From UKL13-2 sp036394575 (GTDB lineage Bacteria > Pseudomonadota > Gammaproteobacteria > Burkholderiales > Usitatibacteraceae): a DNA stretch of 64,000 nucleotides. Location of the stretch: the NCBI GenBank assembly GCA_036394575.1, contig DASWEY010000050.1:1-64000 (forward strand). Direction: 5' to 3'. Within the stretch, counting starts at the first letter, position 1. Each line of letters starts with the position of its first letter. The position numbers and the translations under genes are program-made. Positions 6,077 through 14,899 of the stretch are shown here, in pieces. The notes beneath the pieces are model-generated. The model was not told where the DNA came from, made no database searches, and saw only the letters and a list, made by a program, of their open reading frames with translations.

Positions 6077-8353
6077 TTACTTTCTAAAGGCCTGTGCATC
6101 GACGACTGCCAGCGCCGTCATATTGATGAGGCGCCTGACGGTCGCGGTCGGTGTGACGATATGCACCGGCTTGGCGGCGCCAAGCAGGATCGGCCCGATG
6201 GTAATGCCGCCGCCTGCCGCGGTCTTCAGCAAATTGAACGAGATGTTCGCGGCGTCCATGGTCGGCATGATAAGCAGATTGGCTTCGCCCTTCAATCGCG
6301 AACCCGGCAGGGTGCTGTTGCGCACTTCCTCCGATAGCGCGGCGTCGCCGTGCATTTCGCCGTCGACTTCGAGTTCCGGCGCGCGCACATTGATCAGCGC
6401 CAGCGCTTCGCGCATCTTGACGGCGGAAGGTTCATCCGAGGTGCCGAAGCTGGAATGCGACAGCAGGGCGACCTTGGGCACCACGCCGAAGCGGCGGATC
6501 TCCTCGGCGGCGAGGATGGTCATCTCGGCGATCTGTTCGGCGGTCGGGTCGTGGTTGACATAGGTGTCGCAGATGAAGACGATGCGCTTGGGCAGCATCA
6601 GCAGGTTCATGGCGTACATATGCTTGACGCCGACGCGGCGGCCGATGACGCGCTCCACGTAGGGCAGATGCAGCTGGTGCGTACCGAAGGTGCCGCAGAT
6701 CATGCCGTCTGCGTAGCCCTTGTGCATCATCATCGCGCCGATCAGGGTCAGGCGACGGCGCATCTCTATCTTGGCGTACTGCTCCGAGACGCCGCGGCGG
6801 GCGGTGAGCTTGTGGTATTCCTGCCAGAACTCCCGGTAACGCTCATCCCATTCCGGATTGATGATTTCAAAATCCACGCCGGCCTTCATGCGCAGGCCGA
6901 ATTTCTCGATGCGTTTTTCGATGATGGCGGGGCGCCCGATCAGGATCGGACGGGCCAGTTTTTCATCGAGCACCACCTGCACCGCGCGCATCACGCGTTC
7001 GTCCTCGCCCTCGGCGTAGACGATGCGTTTGGGCGCCAGCTTGGCCTTGGCGAACACCGGTTTCATGATCAGGCCGGATTGGTAGACAAACTGGTCGAGG
7101 CGCTGGTGATAGGCGTCCCAGTCGGTGATCGGGCTGGTGGCGACGCCGCTTTCCATGGCGGCGCGCGCCACCGCCGGCGAGATTTTCAGGATCAGGCGCG
7201 GGTCGAAGGGTTTCGGAATCAGGTAATCCTTGCCGAAGCCGGCCGCATTTTCACCATAAGCCATGGCGACGATATCCGACTGCTCGGCCTGGGCCAGTTC
7301 GGCGATGGCATTGACCGCCGCCAGCTTCATCGCCTCATTGATGGTGGTGGCGCCGACATCGAGCGCGCCGCGGAAAATGAAGGGGAAGCACAGCACATTG
7401 TTGACCTGGTTCGGATAGTCCGAGCGGCCGGTGGCGATCACGGCGTCGTCGCGCACTTCGCGAATCTGTTCCGGCAAAATTTCCGGCGTCGGGTTGGCCA
7501 GCGCCAGAATCAGCGGGTTGGGGGCCATACGCTTGACCATGTCCTGCTTGAGCACGCCGCCGGCCGACAGGCCGAGGAATACATCGGCGTCGGCAATCAC
7601 ATCTCCCAAGGTGCGCGCCTCGGTTTTCTTGGCGTAGCGTTCCTTGTTCGGGTCCATCTCTTCCTTGCGGCCCTGGTAGACCACGCCGGCGATATCGGTC
7701 ACCCAGATGTTGGACATCTTCATGCCCAGCGCGACCAGCATGTCGAGGCAGGCGAGAGCCGCCGCGCCCGCGCCCGAGGCGACCAGCTTCACATTGCCGA
7801 TGTCCTTGCCAACCACCTTGAGGCCGTTGACGATAGCGGCGCCGACGATGATCGCAGTGCCGTGCTGATCGTCATGGAAAACCGGAATCTTCATCCGCTC
7901 GCGCAGCTTGCGCTCCACATAGAAACATTCCGGCGCCTTGATGTCCTCGAGATTGATGCCGCCGAAGGTCGGTTCCAGCGAGGCGATGATATCGACCAGC
8001 TTGTCCGGGTCGCGCTCGCTGACTTCCAGATCGAACACATCGATGCCGGCGAATTTCTTGAACAGCACCGCCTTGCCTTCCATCACCGGCTTGGAGGCCA
8101 GCGGGCCGATATTGCCGAGCCCCAGCACGGCCGTGCCATTGGTAATCACCGCGACCAGGTTGCCGCGCGAGGTCAGGTTGCGCGCTTCGGCAGGGTTGTC
8201 GACGATCGCTTCGCAGACTGCGGCAACGCCGGGCGTGTAGGCCAGGGCGAGGTCGCGCTGTGTGGCCAGCGGTTTGGTGGCGCAAATCTCGATTTTGCCC
8301 GGGGTTGGCTTGCGGTGATACTCAAGCGCGTTGTGTTTGAGATCGTCGTGCAT
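6077..8353 (-). CDS. maeB: NADP-dependent malic enzyme with C-terminal phosphotransacetylase domain
   Basis: The product has 758 residues and oxidatively decarboxylates malate to pyruvate and CO2 with NADP+. Residues 1 to about 425 form the malic enzyme half: AYTPGVAAVCEAI near the start, the FDLEV...INLEDIKAPECF metal-binding region, VFHDDQHGTAI, and a Rossmann-type VKLVASGAGAAALAC. The remainder (about 430-758) is a phosphotransacetylase-like domain, which in this family is regulatory and binds acetyl-CoA. ATG 8353 is chosen because CAGGAAC precedes it and the protein then begins at the family position (HDDLKHNALEYH). A longer frame starting at 8407 is unlikely. The gene is divergent from the arsR gene. 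Confidence 0.95.
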   Translation of the reverse strand: MHDDLKHNALEYHRKPTPGKIEICATKPLATQRDLALAYTPGVAAVCEAIVDNPAEARNLTSRGNLVAVITNGTAVLGLGNIGPLASKPVMEGKAVLFKKFAGIDVFDLEVSERDPDKLVDIIASLEPTFGGINLEDIKAPECFYVERKLRERMKIPVFHDDQHGTAIIVGAAIVNGLKVVGKDIGNVKLVASGAGAAALACLDMLVALGMKMSNIWVTDIAGVVYQGRKEEMDPNKERYAKKTEARTLGDVIADADVFLGLSAGGVLKQDMVKRMAPNPLILALANPTPEILPEQIREVRDDAVIATGRSDYPNQVNNVLCFPFIFRGALDVGATTINEAMKLAAVNAIAELAQAEQSDIVAMAYGENAAGFGKDYLIPKPFDPRLILKISPAVARAAMESGVATSPITDWDAYHQRLDQFVYQSGLIMKPVFAKAKLAPKRIVYAEGEDERVMRAVQVVLDEKLARPILIGRPAIIEKRIEKFGLRMKAGVDFEIINPEWDERYREFWQEYHKLTARRGVSEQYAKIEMRRRLTLIGAMMMHKGYADGMICGTFGTHQLHLPYVERVIGRRVGVKHMYAMNLLMLPKRIVFICDTYVNHDPTAEQIAEMTILAAEEIRRFGVVPKVALLSHSSFGTSDEPSAVKMREALALINVRAPELEVDGEMHGDAALSEEVRNSTLPGSRLKGEANLLIMPTMDAANISFNLLKTAAGGGITIGPILLGAAKPVHIVTPTATVRRLINMTALAVVDAQAFRK

Positions 8354-8491
8354 GAAGTTCCTGCCTTGCATGGGATATAGGTAAATAATCGGCCTGAAGT
8401 TTAGCACGGGCGGAAAAGCGGCTTTTCATCGTCTCATGTGCCGGAACAATGTTTGCCCGGGCCGGCGACGAACAGCACGCCGCGTCGGCGC

Positions 8492-8520
8492 TTGACAAAC
8501 GCAACCATATAACCAAGAAT
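8492..8520 (+). promoter_or_regulatory. candidate promoter of the arsR-amidohydrolase pair
   Basis: A perfect TTGACA lies at 8492-8497 and AAGAAT at 8515-8520, with a 17-base spacer. If used, transcription would begin at or next to the ATG at 8527, giving a leaderless or nearly leaderless mRNA. The decamer ATATAACCAA overlaps the -10 box. Confidence 0.6.
8507..8516. promoter_or_regulatory. left copy of an inverted decamer, candidate ArsR operator
   Basis: ATATAACCAA lies in the spacer and -10 of the arsR promoter. Its exact reverse complement, TTGGTTATAT, recurs at 8863-8872 just upstream of the amidohydrolase. The placement suits repressor binding, but the function is inferred. Confidence 0.4.
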
Positions 8521-8526
8521 GTGATT

Positions 8527-8835
8527 ATGAATCGCGATTACACCAAGGCCGTCCCCAGTGCCTGGAAAAATTTCTCCAAGGTGTTTACCGCCCTGGGCGA
8601 CGAACATCGCCAGCGCATCCTGCTGACCTTCGAGCCGGGAGAACGCCTGAATGTCGGGCAGATCGTCGAGGTATCGACCTTGTCGCGTTCGGCGGTCTCG
8701 CATCACCTGAAAATCTTGCGCGAGGCGGGCGTGCTGGATAGCGAAAAAATCGGCAAGGAAGTCTACTTCTGGCTTAACAAAAAACCCATCAAGGAGTCCC
8801 TGCAGGCGGTACTGGACTACCTCAAGTCGCAGTGA
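8527..8835 (+). CDS. ArsR/SmtB-family winged-helix regulator
   Basis: This 102-residue transcription factor has the ArsR fold. The segment SKVFTALGDEHRQRILLTF near residues 15-33 is the dimer/DNA-facing start. The recognition helix region reads STLSRSAVSHHLKILREAGVL (about 55-75), and the wing follows (KIGKEVYFWLN). No CxC or clustered Cys metal site is visible, so it may respond to something other than metals or thiols. ATG 8527 is preferred over an upstream in-frame ATG at 8449, which would add 26 residues outside the fold. The downstream amidohydrolase is probably the target gene, with the inverted decamers as operator candidates. Confidence 0.88.
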   Translation: MNRDYTKAVPSAWKNFSKVFTALGDEHRQRILLTFEPGERLNVGQIVEVSTLSRSAVSHHLKILREAGVLDSEKIGKEVYFWLNKKPIKESLQAVLDYLKSQ

Positions 8836-8862
8836 GTTTTTTTGCGCAATATGTCGAAATGA

Positions 8863-8878
8863 TTGGTTATATCGATAT
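8863..8878. promoter_or_regulatory. right copy of the inverted decamer plus ATATCGATAT palindrome
   Basis: TTGGTTATAT at 8863-8872 is the reverse complement of the decamer in the arsR promoter. It runs into the palindrome ATATCGATAT at 8869-8878. It lies in the gap between the arsR stop (8835) and the amidohydrolase start (8895). Confidence 0.4.
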
Positions 8879-8894
8879 GAAAGAAAGGTCGACG

Positions 8895-10130
8895 ATGGAT
8901 AGGCGCGAATTTCTTGCCGGGCTGTGCCTGTGCTGCTTCGGCGGCGCGCTGAAAGCGGCTCCGTTCAGGGTCGACGAGGGCACGCAGATCATGAATAGCT
9001 GCCATGCCGGCATGCCCGAGGCATTGCGTGCGCACGAACTGGTACAGGCTGCCTGGACCGGGCTGTCGCCGGACAGGGTATGGGATGTGCATGCGCATCT
9101 GCTCGGCGACGGCAAATCCGGCAGCGGCTGCTGGATCAATCCGCATATGCAGTCGATTTTTTATCCGGAGCAATATTTGCAGCGCAAGTTCATCGTCAAT
9201 GGCGCCTGTGTCGACGACGGCGCTTCCAGCCTGGACGAGGACTATATAGCCCGGCTGGCGCAACTGATCGCCGAGTTTCCGGCGGGGGCCGGCATGTTGC
9301 TGTTCGCTTTCGACCACACGTACAGGGAAGACGGCACGGTGGATGCGCCGCGCGCCGCCTTCCATGTGCCTGACCGCCATGCGGCCGAAATTGCTGCGCG
9401 CTTTCCGCAGCGCTTCCGCTGGGTAGCGTCGATTCATCCCTACCGCCCCGATGCACTTGAGGCTTTGGACAAAGCCGTAGAGGGTGGCGCGGCGGCGATC
9501 AAATGGCTGCCATCGGCGATGGCAATCGATCCGGCTTCGGCGCGCTGCGACGATTTTTATGCGGCCCTTGCCAACTATGATCTGCCGCTGATCACGCACG
9601 CCGGCCAGGAACGCGCCGTCAAGGGCGCGCACCAGCAGCAGTTCGGCAATCCCTTGCGCCTGCGCCGCCCCCTCGATCACGGCGTGCGGGTGGTGATGGC
9701 GCATTGCGCGAGCATGGGCCGCGATCGGGATCTTGACCGTGGTCGCCATGGTGGCGAGGTGGAAAGCTTTTCGCTGTTCGAACGCATGATGGGCGAGGCG
9801 CGTTACGAGGGCCGTTTGTTTGCCGATATTTCAGCCATGCCACAGCTCAATCGCGCTGCCCATCTGGAAAAAATCATCACCCGACCGGAGTGGCATGGAC
9901 GCTTGCTGAATGGTTCCGACTATCCCCTGCCCGGAGTCATCCCGCTCTTTTCCGTTGACGCCCTGGTCGAAAAAGGCTGGCTGAAAAAAACCGAAGGCGG
10001 CGTGCTCAAACAGATTCGCGAATACAATCCGCTGATGTTCGATTTCGTGCTCAAGCGCAGCCTGCGGGTGGCGGGGCGGCGGTTGAGCGATTCGATTTTC
10101 GAGACGGGCGCATTCTTTGCGAAAACATGA
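8895..10130 (+). CDS. Tat-exported amidohydrolase-family metal-dependent hydrolase
   Basis: The product has 411 residues. It starts with MDRREFLAG followed by a short hydrophobic stretch, a twin-arginine signal (RR-x-F-L), so export of the folded protein to the periplasm is predicted. The TIM-barrel amidohydrolase_2 pattern follows: a DVHAHL metal site (about residue 60), HAGQE (about 233), a MAHCAS His (about 263) and an NGSDYP Asp (about 338). The substrate is unknown. ATG 8895 is chosen because AAGG lies 6 bases upstream and the Tat motif then sits at the N-terminus; a GTG at 8832 would bury it. It is transcribed with the ArsR gene 59 bases upstream, suggesting an inducible periplasmic hydrolase. 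Confidence 0.82.
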   Translation: MDRREFLAGLCLCCFGGALKAAPFRVDEGTQIMNSCHAGMPEALRAHELVQAAWTGLSPDRVWDVHAHLLGDGKSGSGCWINPHMQSIFYPEQYLQRKFIVNGACVDDGASSLDEDYIARLAQLIAEFPAGAGMLLFAFDHTYREDGTVDAPRAAFHVPDRHAAEIAARFPQRFRWVASIHPYRPDALEALDKAVEGGAAAIKWLPSAMAIDPASARCDDFYAALANYDLPLITHAGQERAVKGAHQQQFGNPLRLRRPLDHGVRVVMAHCASMGRDRDLDRGRHGGEVESFSLFERMMGEARYEGRLFADISAMPQLNRAAHLEKIITRPEWHGRLLNGSDYPLPGVIPLFSVDALVEKGWLKKTEGGVLKQIREYNPLMFDFVLKRSLRVAGRRLSDSIFETGAFFAKT

Positions 10131-10140
10131 GGACAGCAAT

Positions 10141-12072
10141 ATGACGGACGCACAGACCGCGGCGAACACCGGTACGCATGCGCCGGCACCCGTGCCAACG
10201 CGGAGCCAGTTTCAGCTGCTGACGCAGCGGCGTTTCGCGCCGTTTTTCTGGACGCAGTTCCTGGGCGCCGGTAACGACAATATATTCAAATTTGCGTTCA
10301 GCGTACTGGCGACTTATCAGGCGGCGGCCTGGGGCGGGCTCGATGCCAAGGTCGCCGGGCCGATCATCGGCGGCCTGTTCATCCTGCCCTTCATGCTGTT
10401 CTCGGCGACGGCCGGGCAGCTGGCCGACAAATACGACAAGGCGCAATTGGCGCGTCTGGTCAAGAATCTCGAGATCGTGTTCATGCTGGTGATCGGCGCG
10501 GGCTTCATTTTCAGGATGCCCGCATTCCTGTTCACCGGCGTGTTCCTGATGGGCTGCCATTCCACCCTGTTCGGCCCGGTCAAGTTTGCCTACCTGCCGC
10601 AGCACCTGGCCGAAAGTGAATTGACCGGCGGCAATGGCCTGGTGGAAATGGGCACCTTCGTGGCGATCCTGCTGGGCACCATGCTTGGCGGCGCGCTGAT
10701 CGCGATTCCCGAAGCCGGGCCGGCTTATGTGGCTGCTTCCTCGCTGCTGATCGCCATCGTCGGTCGCATCGCGGCGGGTATGTGGCCGGTGTCGCCGGCG
10801 CCGGATCCCCGGCTGAAAATCAACTGGAATCCGTTTACCGAAACCTGGCACAACCTGAAAATTGCCGCGCGCGACCGCACCGTGTTTCATTCCCTGATCG
10901 GCAACTCCTGGCTGTGGTTTTTCGGCTCGATCTTCCTTACCTCGTTCACCGGCTTCGCCAAGGAAGTTTTGGGCGGCAACGAGCAGGTGGTGACCTTGTT
11001 GCTGGCGCTGTTCTCGATCGGCATTGGCCTCGGCTGCGTGCTGTGCGAAAAAATGTCCGGCCACAAGGTGGAGATCGGACTGGTGCCGTTCGGCTCGATC
11101 GGCATGACGATATTTGCCGTCGACCTGTTCTTCGCCAGCAATGGCATGAAGCCGACTACGATCGAAGGAGTCGCATCGTTTCTGCATATCGCGCGCAACT
11201 GGCGGGTGATGGCGGACCTATTTTTGCTCGCCATGTTTGCCGGCTTCTACTCGGTACCGCTGTATGCATTGATGCAGGCGCGCGCCGCGAAAGTCTATCG
11301 GGCGCGGATCATCGCCGCCAACAATATTCTCAACGCCATTTTCATGGTGATCGCCTCGATCATGGCTGCGGTCCTGCTGTCTCTGGGACTGAGCCTGCCG
11401 CAATTGTTCCTGGTGGTCGGCATCATGAACCTGGCGGTGGCGGTGTACATTTTCCTGCTGGTGCCGGAATTCCTGATGCGCTTCCTGGTGTGGATGCTGA
11501 TTCACACCTTTTACCGCGTCAGGAAGGACGGCCTGCAAAACATCCCCGACGAAGGCGCCTGCGTACTGGTGTGCAATCACGTCAGCTTCGTCGACGCGCT
11601 GGTCATCGCCGGCTGCATCTTGCGTCCGGTGCGCTTCGTGATGGACTACCGCATCTTCAAGGTGCCGCTGCTCAATTTCGTGTTCCGCACCGCCGGTGCG
11701 GTGCCGATCGCCTCGGCCAAGGAAGACCCGGCGATGCTGGAAAAAGCCTATGACCGCATCGATGAATACCTCAAGAATGGCGAGGTTGTGTGCATTTTCC
11801 CGGAGGGCCGCATCACCGATAACGGCGATCTCTATCCTTTCAAGAAGGGCGTGATGCGCATCATCGGGCGCACCCCGGTGCCGGTGATCCCGATGGCGCT
11901 GCGCGGACTGTGGGGCAGCTTCTTTTCGCGCTGGGGCGGCGTGGCCATGCGCTATCCGCGCGGCGTGTTTTCCAATATCGCCCTGGTGATCGATCCGGCC
12001 TGGCCGCCGGCAATGGTGACGCCCGAGGGACTGCAGGTGAAGGTGGCGCAGCTGCGCGGCGACTGGAAATAA
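10141..12072 (+). CDS. LplT-like MFS transporter fused to a PlsC-type acyltransferase
   Basis: This 643-residue fusion starts with a 12-helix MFS domain (about 20-440) like the lysophospholipid flippase LplT. Its C-terminal domain (about 455-643) is a 1-acylglycerol-phosphate acyltransferase with CNHVSFVDAL (the HxxxxD catalytic motif) and FPEGRIT. In E. coli, LplT and Aas together import and re-acylate lysophospholipids. Here the acyl-ACP synthetase part of Aas is absent, so the acyl donor must be made elsewhere. ATG 10141 has AGGA upstream. The gene starts 10 bases after the amidohydrolase stop and could be co-transcribed. A palindromic repeat follows 31 bases after the stop. Confidence 0.9.
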   Translation: MTDAQTAANTGTHAPAPVPTRSQFQLLTQRRFAPFFWTQFLGAGNDNIFKFAFSVLATYQAAAWGGLDAKVAGPIIGGLFILPFMLFSATAGQLADKYDKAQLARLVKNLEIVFMLVIGAGFIFRMPAFLFTGVFLMGCHSTLFGPVKFAYLPQHLAESELTGGNGLVEMGTFVAILLGTMLGGALIAIPEAGPAYVAASSLLIAIVGRIAAGMWPVSPAPDPRLKINWNPFTETWHNLKIAARDRTVFHSLIGNSWLWFFGSIFLTSFTGFAKEVLGGNEQVVTLLLALFSIGIGLGCVLCEKMSGHKVEIGLVPFGSIGMTIFAVDLFFASNGMKPTTIEGVASFLHIARNWRVMADLFLLAMFAGFYSVPLYALMQARAAKVYRARIIAANNILNAIFMVIASIMAAVLLSLGLSLPQLFLVVGIMNLAVAVYIFLLVPEFLMRFLVWMLIHTFYRVRKDGLQNIPDEGACVLVCNHVSFVDALVIAGCILRPVRFVMDYRIFKVPLLNFVFRTAGAVPIASAKEDPAMLEKAYDRIDEYLKNGEVVCIFPEGRITDNGDLYPFKKGVMRIIGRTPVPVIPMALRGLWGSFFSRWGGVAMRYPRGVFSNIALVIDPAWPPAMVTPEGLQVKVAQLRGDWK

Positions 12073-12103
12073 AAAGCGAGTCATAAACGCCATGCCAGGA
12101 AAT

Positions 12104-12171
12104 TGTAGAACGCCATTTGGCGCGGCTTTCGGGGCAAAAATGCTCTGAACGCCGCGCCAGTGCTTGAGTTT
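12104..12171 (+). repeat. palindromic interspersed repeat, copy A
   Basis: The element starts TGTAGAACGCC, has short inner arms (TGGCGCGGC and GCCGCGCCA) around a GGGGCAAAAATG loop, and ends TGCTTGAGTTT. The loop plus 3' half matches copy C (47330-47395) almost base for base. The 5' half matches the reverse complement of copy B (45768-45836). The remaining bases up to aroC at 12356 show no further gene or convincing promoter. Confidence 0.8.
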
Positions 12172-12355
12172 GCAATTCTGAATTAGCCGCGATCCAGCGC
12201 GGAACCAGCGACATTTTCACCGGCGTTTCTCGCGCATGGCGCCGCGTTTGGCACCCCGGCCGCGCCGCGTGCGCATGCTAAACTCGAAAGCAATTCGCTT
12301 CGGCGCGATTTTCTCCCCGCCCTTCATTCTCTGCCTTTAATTTCGAAACCATCCT

Positions 12356-13513
12356 ATGTCCGGCAGCACCCTCGGCAAACTCTTCACCGTCACCAACTTC
12401 GGCGAATCACACGGCCCCGCCATCGGCTGCGTCATCGACGGCTGCCCGCCGGGGCTGGCACTGAGTGAGGAAGACATCCAGCTTGATCTCGACCGGCGCA
12501 AACCGGGGACTTCGCGCCATGTCACCCAGCGGCGCGAGGAGGATCGCGTGGAAATCCTGTCCGGTGTGTTCGAGGGCAAGACCACCGGCACGCCGATCGC
12601 GCTGCTGATCCGCAATGAGGACCAGCGCAGCAAGGATTACTCGAACATCGCCGCCAGCTTTCGCCCGGGTCATGCCGATTACACCTATCTGCAGAAGTAC
12701 GGCGTGCGCGATTATCGCGGCGGCGGACGTTCCTCGGCACGGCTGACCGCGCCGACCGTCGCGGCGGGCGCCGTCGCCAAGAAGTGGCTGCATGAGCGCT
12801 ATGGCGTCCTGGTGCGCGGTTATCTGGCGCAGATCGGCATCAACAAGATTGCCTTCGATACCTGGGATGTGGTCAACGACAATCCCTTCTTCGTGCCCAA
12901 TGCCGGCGCCGTTGCCGGCCTTGAAGCGTATATGGACAAGCTGCGCAAATCCGGCGACAGCTGCGGCGCGCGCATCAATGTGGTGGCCAGCGGTGTGCCG
13001 GTGGGCTGGGGCGATCCGGTCTACGATCGGCTTGATGCGGCGATCGCCCATGCGATGATGGGCATCAATGCCGTCAAGGGCGTGGAAATCGGCGCGGGCT
13101 TTGCCAGTGTCGAGCAGTTCGGCACCGAGCATTCCGACGAAATGCTGCCCGACGGTTTTCTTTCCAATAACGCCGGCGGCGTGCTCGGCGGCATTTCCAC
13201 CGGCCAGGATGTGACGGTATCGATTGCGATCAAGCCGACGTCCTCCATTCGTCTCGATCGGCAGACCGTCGATACCGGCGGCAATTCGGTGGTGATCAAT
13301 ACCCACGGTCGCCACGATCCCTGCGTCGGCATTCGCGCCACGCCGATTGCCGAAGCCCTGCTGGCTTTGGTGCTGATGGACCGCGCCCTGGTGCATCGCG
13401 CGCAAAACGCCGACGTTGCCGTGGCAACGCCGCGCGTACCGGCGCAGGCGCCGCTGTCCGCGCGCCGTGCGCCCAGCCGCAAGGCTGATGACCCGGATCC
13501 CAGCGAGGCCTGA
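12356..13513 (+). CDS. aroC: chorismate synthase
   Basis: The product (385 residues) converts 5-enolpyruvylshikimate-3-phosphate to chorismate with reduced FMN, the last common step of aromatic amino-acid synthesis. All three signature regions are clear: GESHGPAIGCVIDG (about 17-30), the FRPGHADYTY...RDYRGGGRSSAR flavin-binding stretch (about 102-130), and the C-terminal RHDPCVGIRATPIAEA. The last 25 residues are a basic, Ala/Pro-rich tail beyond the usual family end. The GNAT gene begins 3 bases after the stop, so the two are probably translated from one message. Confidence 0.97.
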   Translation: MSGSTLGKLFTVTNFGESHGPAIGCVIDGCPPGLALSEEDIQLDLDRRKPGTSRHVTQRREEDRVEILSGVFEGKTTGTPIALLIRNEDQRSKDYSNIAASFRPGHADYTYLQKYGVRDYRGGGRSSARLTAPTVAAGAVAKKWLHERYGVLVRGYLAQIGINKIAFDTWDVVNDNPFFVPNAGAVAGLEAYMDKLRKSGDSCGARINVVASGVPVGWGDPVYDRLDAAIAHAMMGINAVKGVEIGAGFASVEQFGTEHSDEMLPDGFLSNNAGGVLGGISTGQDVTVSIAIKPTSSIRLDRQTVDTGGNSVVINTHGRHDPCVGIRATPIAEALLALVLMDRALVHRAQNADVAVATPRVPAQAPLSARRAPSRKADDPDPSEA

Positions 13514-13516
13514 TTC

Positions 13517-14806
13517 ATGAGCAAAAAAACGGCGCCGATCAAGGTTGATCGCGCGCGCAAGAAAGCTTTGCGCAAGGCGGCTCTTTTCCAGTTTGCGATT
13601 GCCGATCGCATCGATTTTCTCAGCGCCCCCGCCTGGGACGCGGTCACACAATCCGCCACCTTTTTCCTGCAGCGCGACTATTTGCGCATGCTCGAGGCCG
13701 TCGCCCCGGACAATCTTGAGCCACGCTATGCACTCATCTTTGATGAGGGCCGGCCGGTGGCGGCGCTGTACATGCAGATGGTTGAGCTGACGCCGGATCG
13801 CCTGCGCAAGCCGCCGGAGGCAGAGGGCAAGGCCGGCAAGCGAAAAAAAGCCCTGGCCCTGCTCAGCAAATTGAGCGGCAAGGCAGGTGCCAAGGTGGGC
13901 GATGTCCTGAACGATGCCTTGACCAGCCGCGTGCTGGTCGGGGGCAATCTTTTGTCCTATGGGTTTCATGCAGCGGCCTTTGCGCCCGATGTTGACCTGG
14001 ATCGCGTCTGGCATGCAGTGGCCGAAGTGTTTTACCGCATCCGCCGCGCGGAGAAATTATCGGGGCAGGCCGGTTTTGTTCTGGTGAAGGACCTGACCGA
14101 GAGTGAGCTGCACGTAGACGAAGTCATGGTTGGTTTGAGCTATCGACGCATCGATACCGAGCCGAATATGGTGCTGGCGGTGCCGGCTGGCTGGAAACGC
14201 TATGACGATTACCTCGGCAGCCTGGCCTCGAAATACAAGAGCGCGGTGCGCAACCAGATTTTCAAGCCGATCGAGGCGGCCGGCTACCGGGTTGAGCGTC
14301 TGCTCGACGTCGCCGCGGAAGGCGCGCGCTTGCATCAGCTGTATATGGCCGTGCACGGCAATGCTTCGCTGCGCCCGGTCACCCTGCCGACCAGCTATTT
14401 TCCCGCGCTGGCGGCGATGGCCGGCGAGCGCCTGCGCTGCAGCGTGGTGCGCAATGATGAACATCTCGCCGGCTTCATCATCACGCTCAGGGACCGCGAT
14501 GAATGCATTGGCTATCACATCGGCTTCGACCGGAAGTTGGCCAAGGACCTGCCGGTGTACCTGCGTTTGCTGCATGCGTCCATCGAGGAATCAATTGGCC
14601 TCGGCTGCAAGCGCATTTCTTTCGGCCGCACCGCGCTGGAGCCGAAAGCGCGTCTGGGCTGCGTGCCCGAACCGATGTCTGTCTGGGTGCGGCATCGCCA
14701 GCCGGTGCTGAACGCGTTCATCAAGAATCTGCTCGGCAATATCGACCATGACGAGGCGCCGGCGCGCAATCCTTTCAAGAAAAGCGAAGCAGCAGCCGAG
14801 AGCTGA
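13517..14806 (+). CDS. GNAT-fold protein of the DUF482/FemAB-like family
   Basis: This 429-residue protein resembles the DUF482 family, annotated as GNAT or peptidoglycan-biosynthesis-like acyltransferases. Visible hallmarks are LASKYKSAVRNQI (about 234-246), a conserved Lys/Arg-rich entry to the acyltransferase core, then AGFIITLRDRDECIGYHIGFDR (about 316-337) and the C-terminal KRISFGRTALEPKARLG. An insert rich in Lys (about 95-120) is not conserved in my memory of the family. It directly follows aroC, which is a recurring pairing by position only; no link to chorismate is known to me. The substrate is unknown. Confidence 0.75.
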   Translation: MSKKTAPIKVDRARKKALRKAALFQFAIADRIDFLSAPAWDAVTQSATFFLQRDYLRMLEAVAPDNLEPRYALIFDEGRPVAALYMQMVELTPDRLRKPPEAEGKAGKRKKALALLSKLSGKAGAKVGDVLNDALTSRVLVGGNLLSYGFHAAAFAPDVDLDRVWHAVAEVFYRIRRAEKLSGQAGFVLVKDLTESELHVDEVMVGLSYRRIDTEPNMVLAVPAGWKRYDDYLGSLASKYKSAVRNQIFKPIEAAGYRVERLLDVAAEGARLHQLYMAVHGNASLRPVTLPTSYFPALAAMAGERLRCSVVRNDEHLAGFIITLRDRDECIGYHIGFDRKLAKDLPVYLRLLHASIEESIGLGCKRISFGRTALEPKARLGCVPEPMSVWVRHRQPVLNAFIKNLLGNIDHDEAPARNPFKKSEAAAES

Positions 14807-14874
14807 GGCCGGGTCGAAAAAAAGCGCCCTGCACAGCCTTTATTGCGGCGCACCATAAGGGGGCGCTCTCTCTG

Positions 14875-14880
14875 TATAAT
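14875..14880 (+). promoter_or_regulatory. candidate -10 box of the leu operon
   Basis: A perfect TATAAT lies at 14875-14880, 20 bases before the leuC ATG. No good -35 box sits 16-18 bases upstream, so an activator may be needed. This is inferred from the box alone. Confidence 0.5.
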
Positions 14881-14899
14881 TAAAGGTCATTTTTCATCG

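Noticed and set aside
4537..6087. Open frame of 516 residues opposite ldcA and the VOC gene
   Set aside because: It is antisense to two recognised genes.
6350..8380. Open frame of 676 residues on the plus strand opposite maeB
   Set aside because: It is fully antisense to a gene with clear malic enzyme and phosphotransacetylase motifs; long antisense frames are expected from the GC-rich third codon positions.
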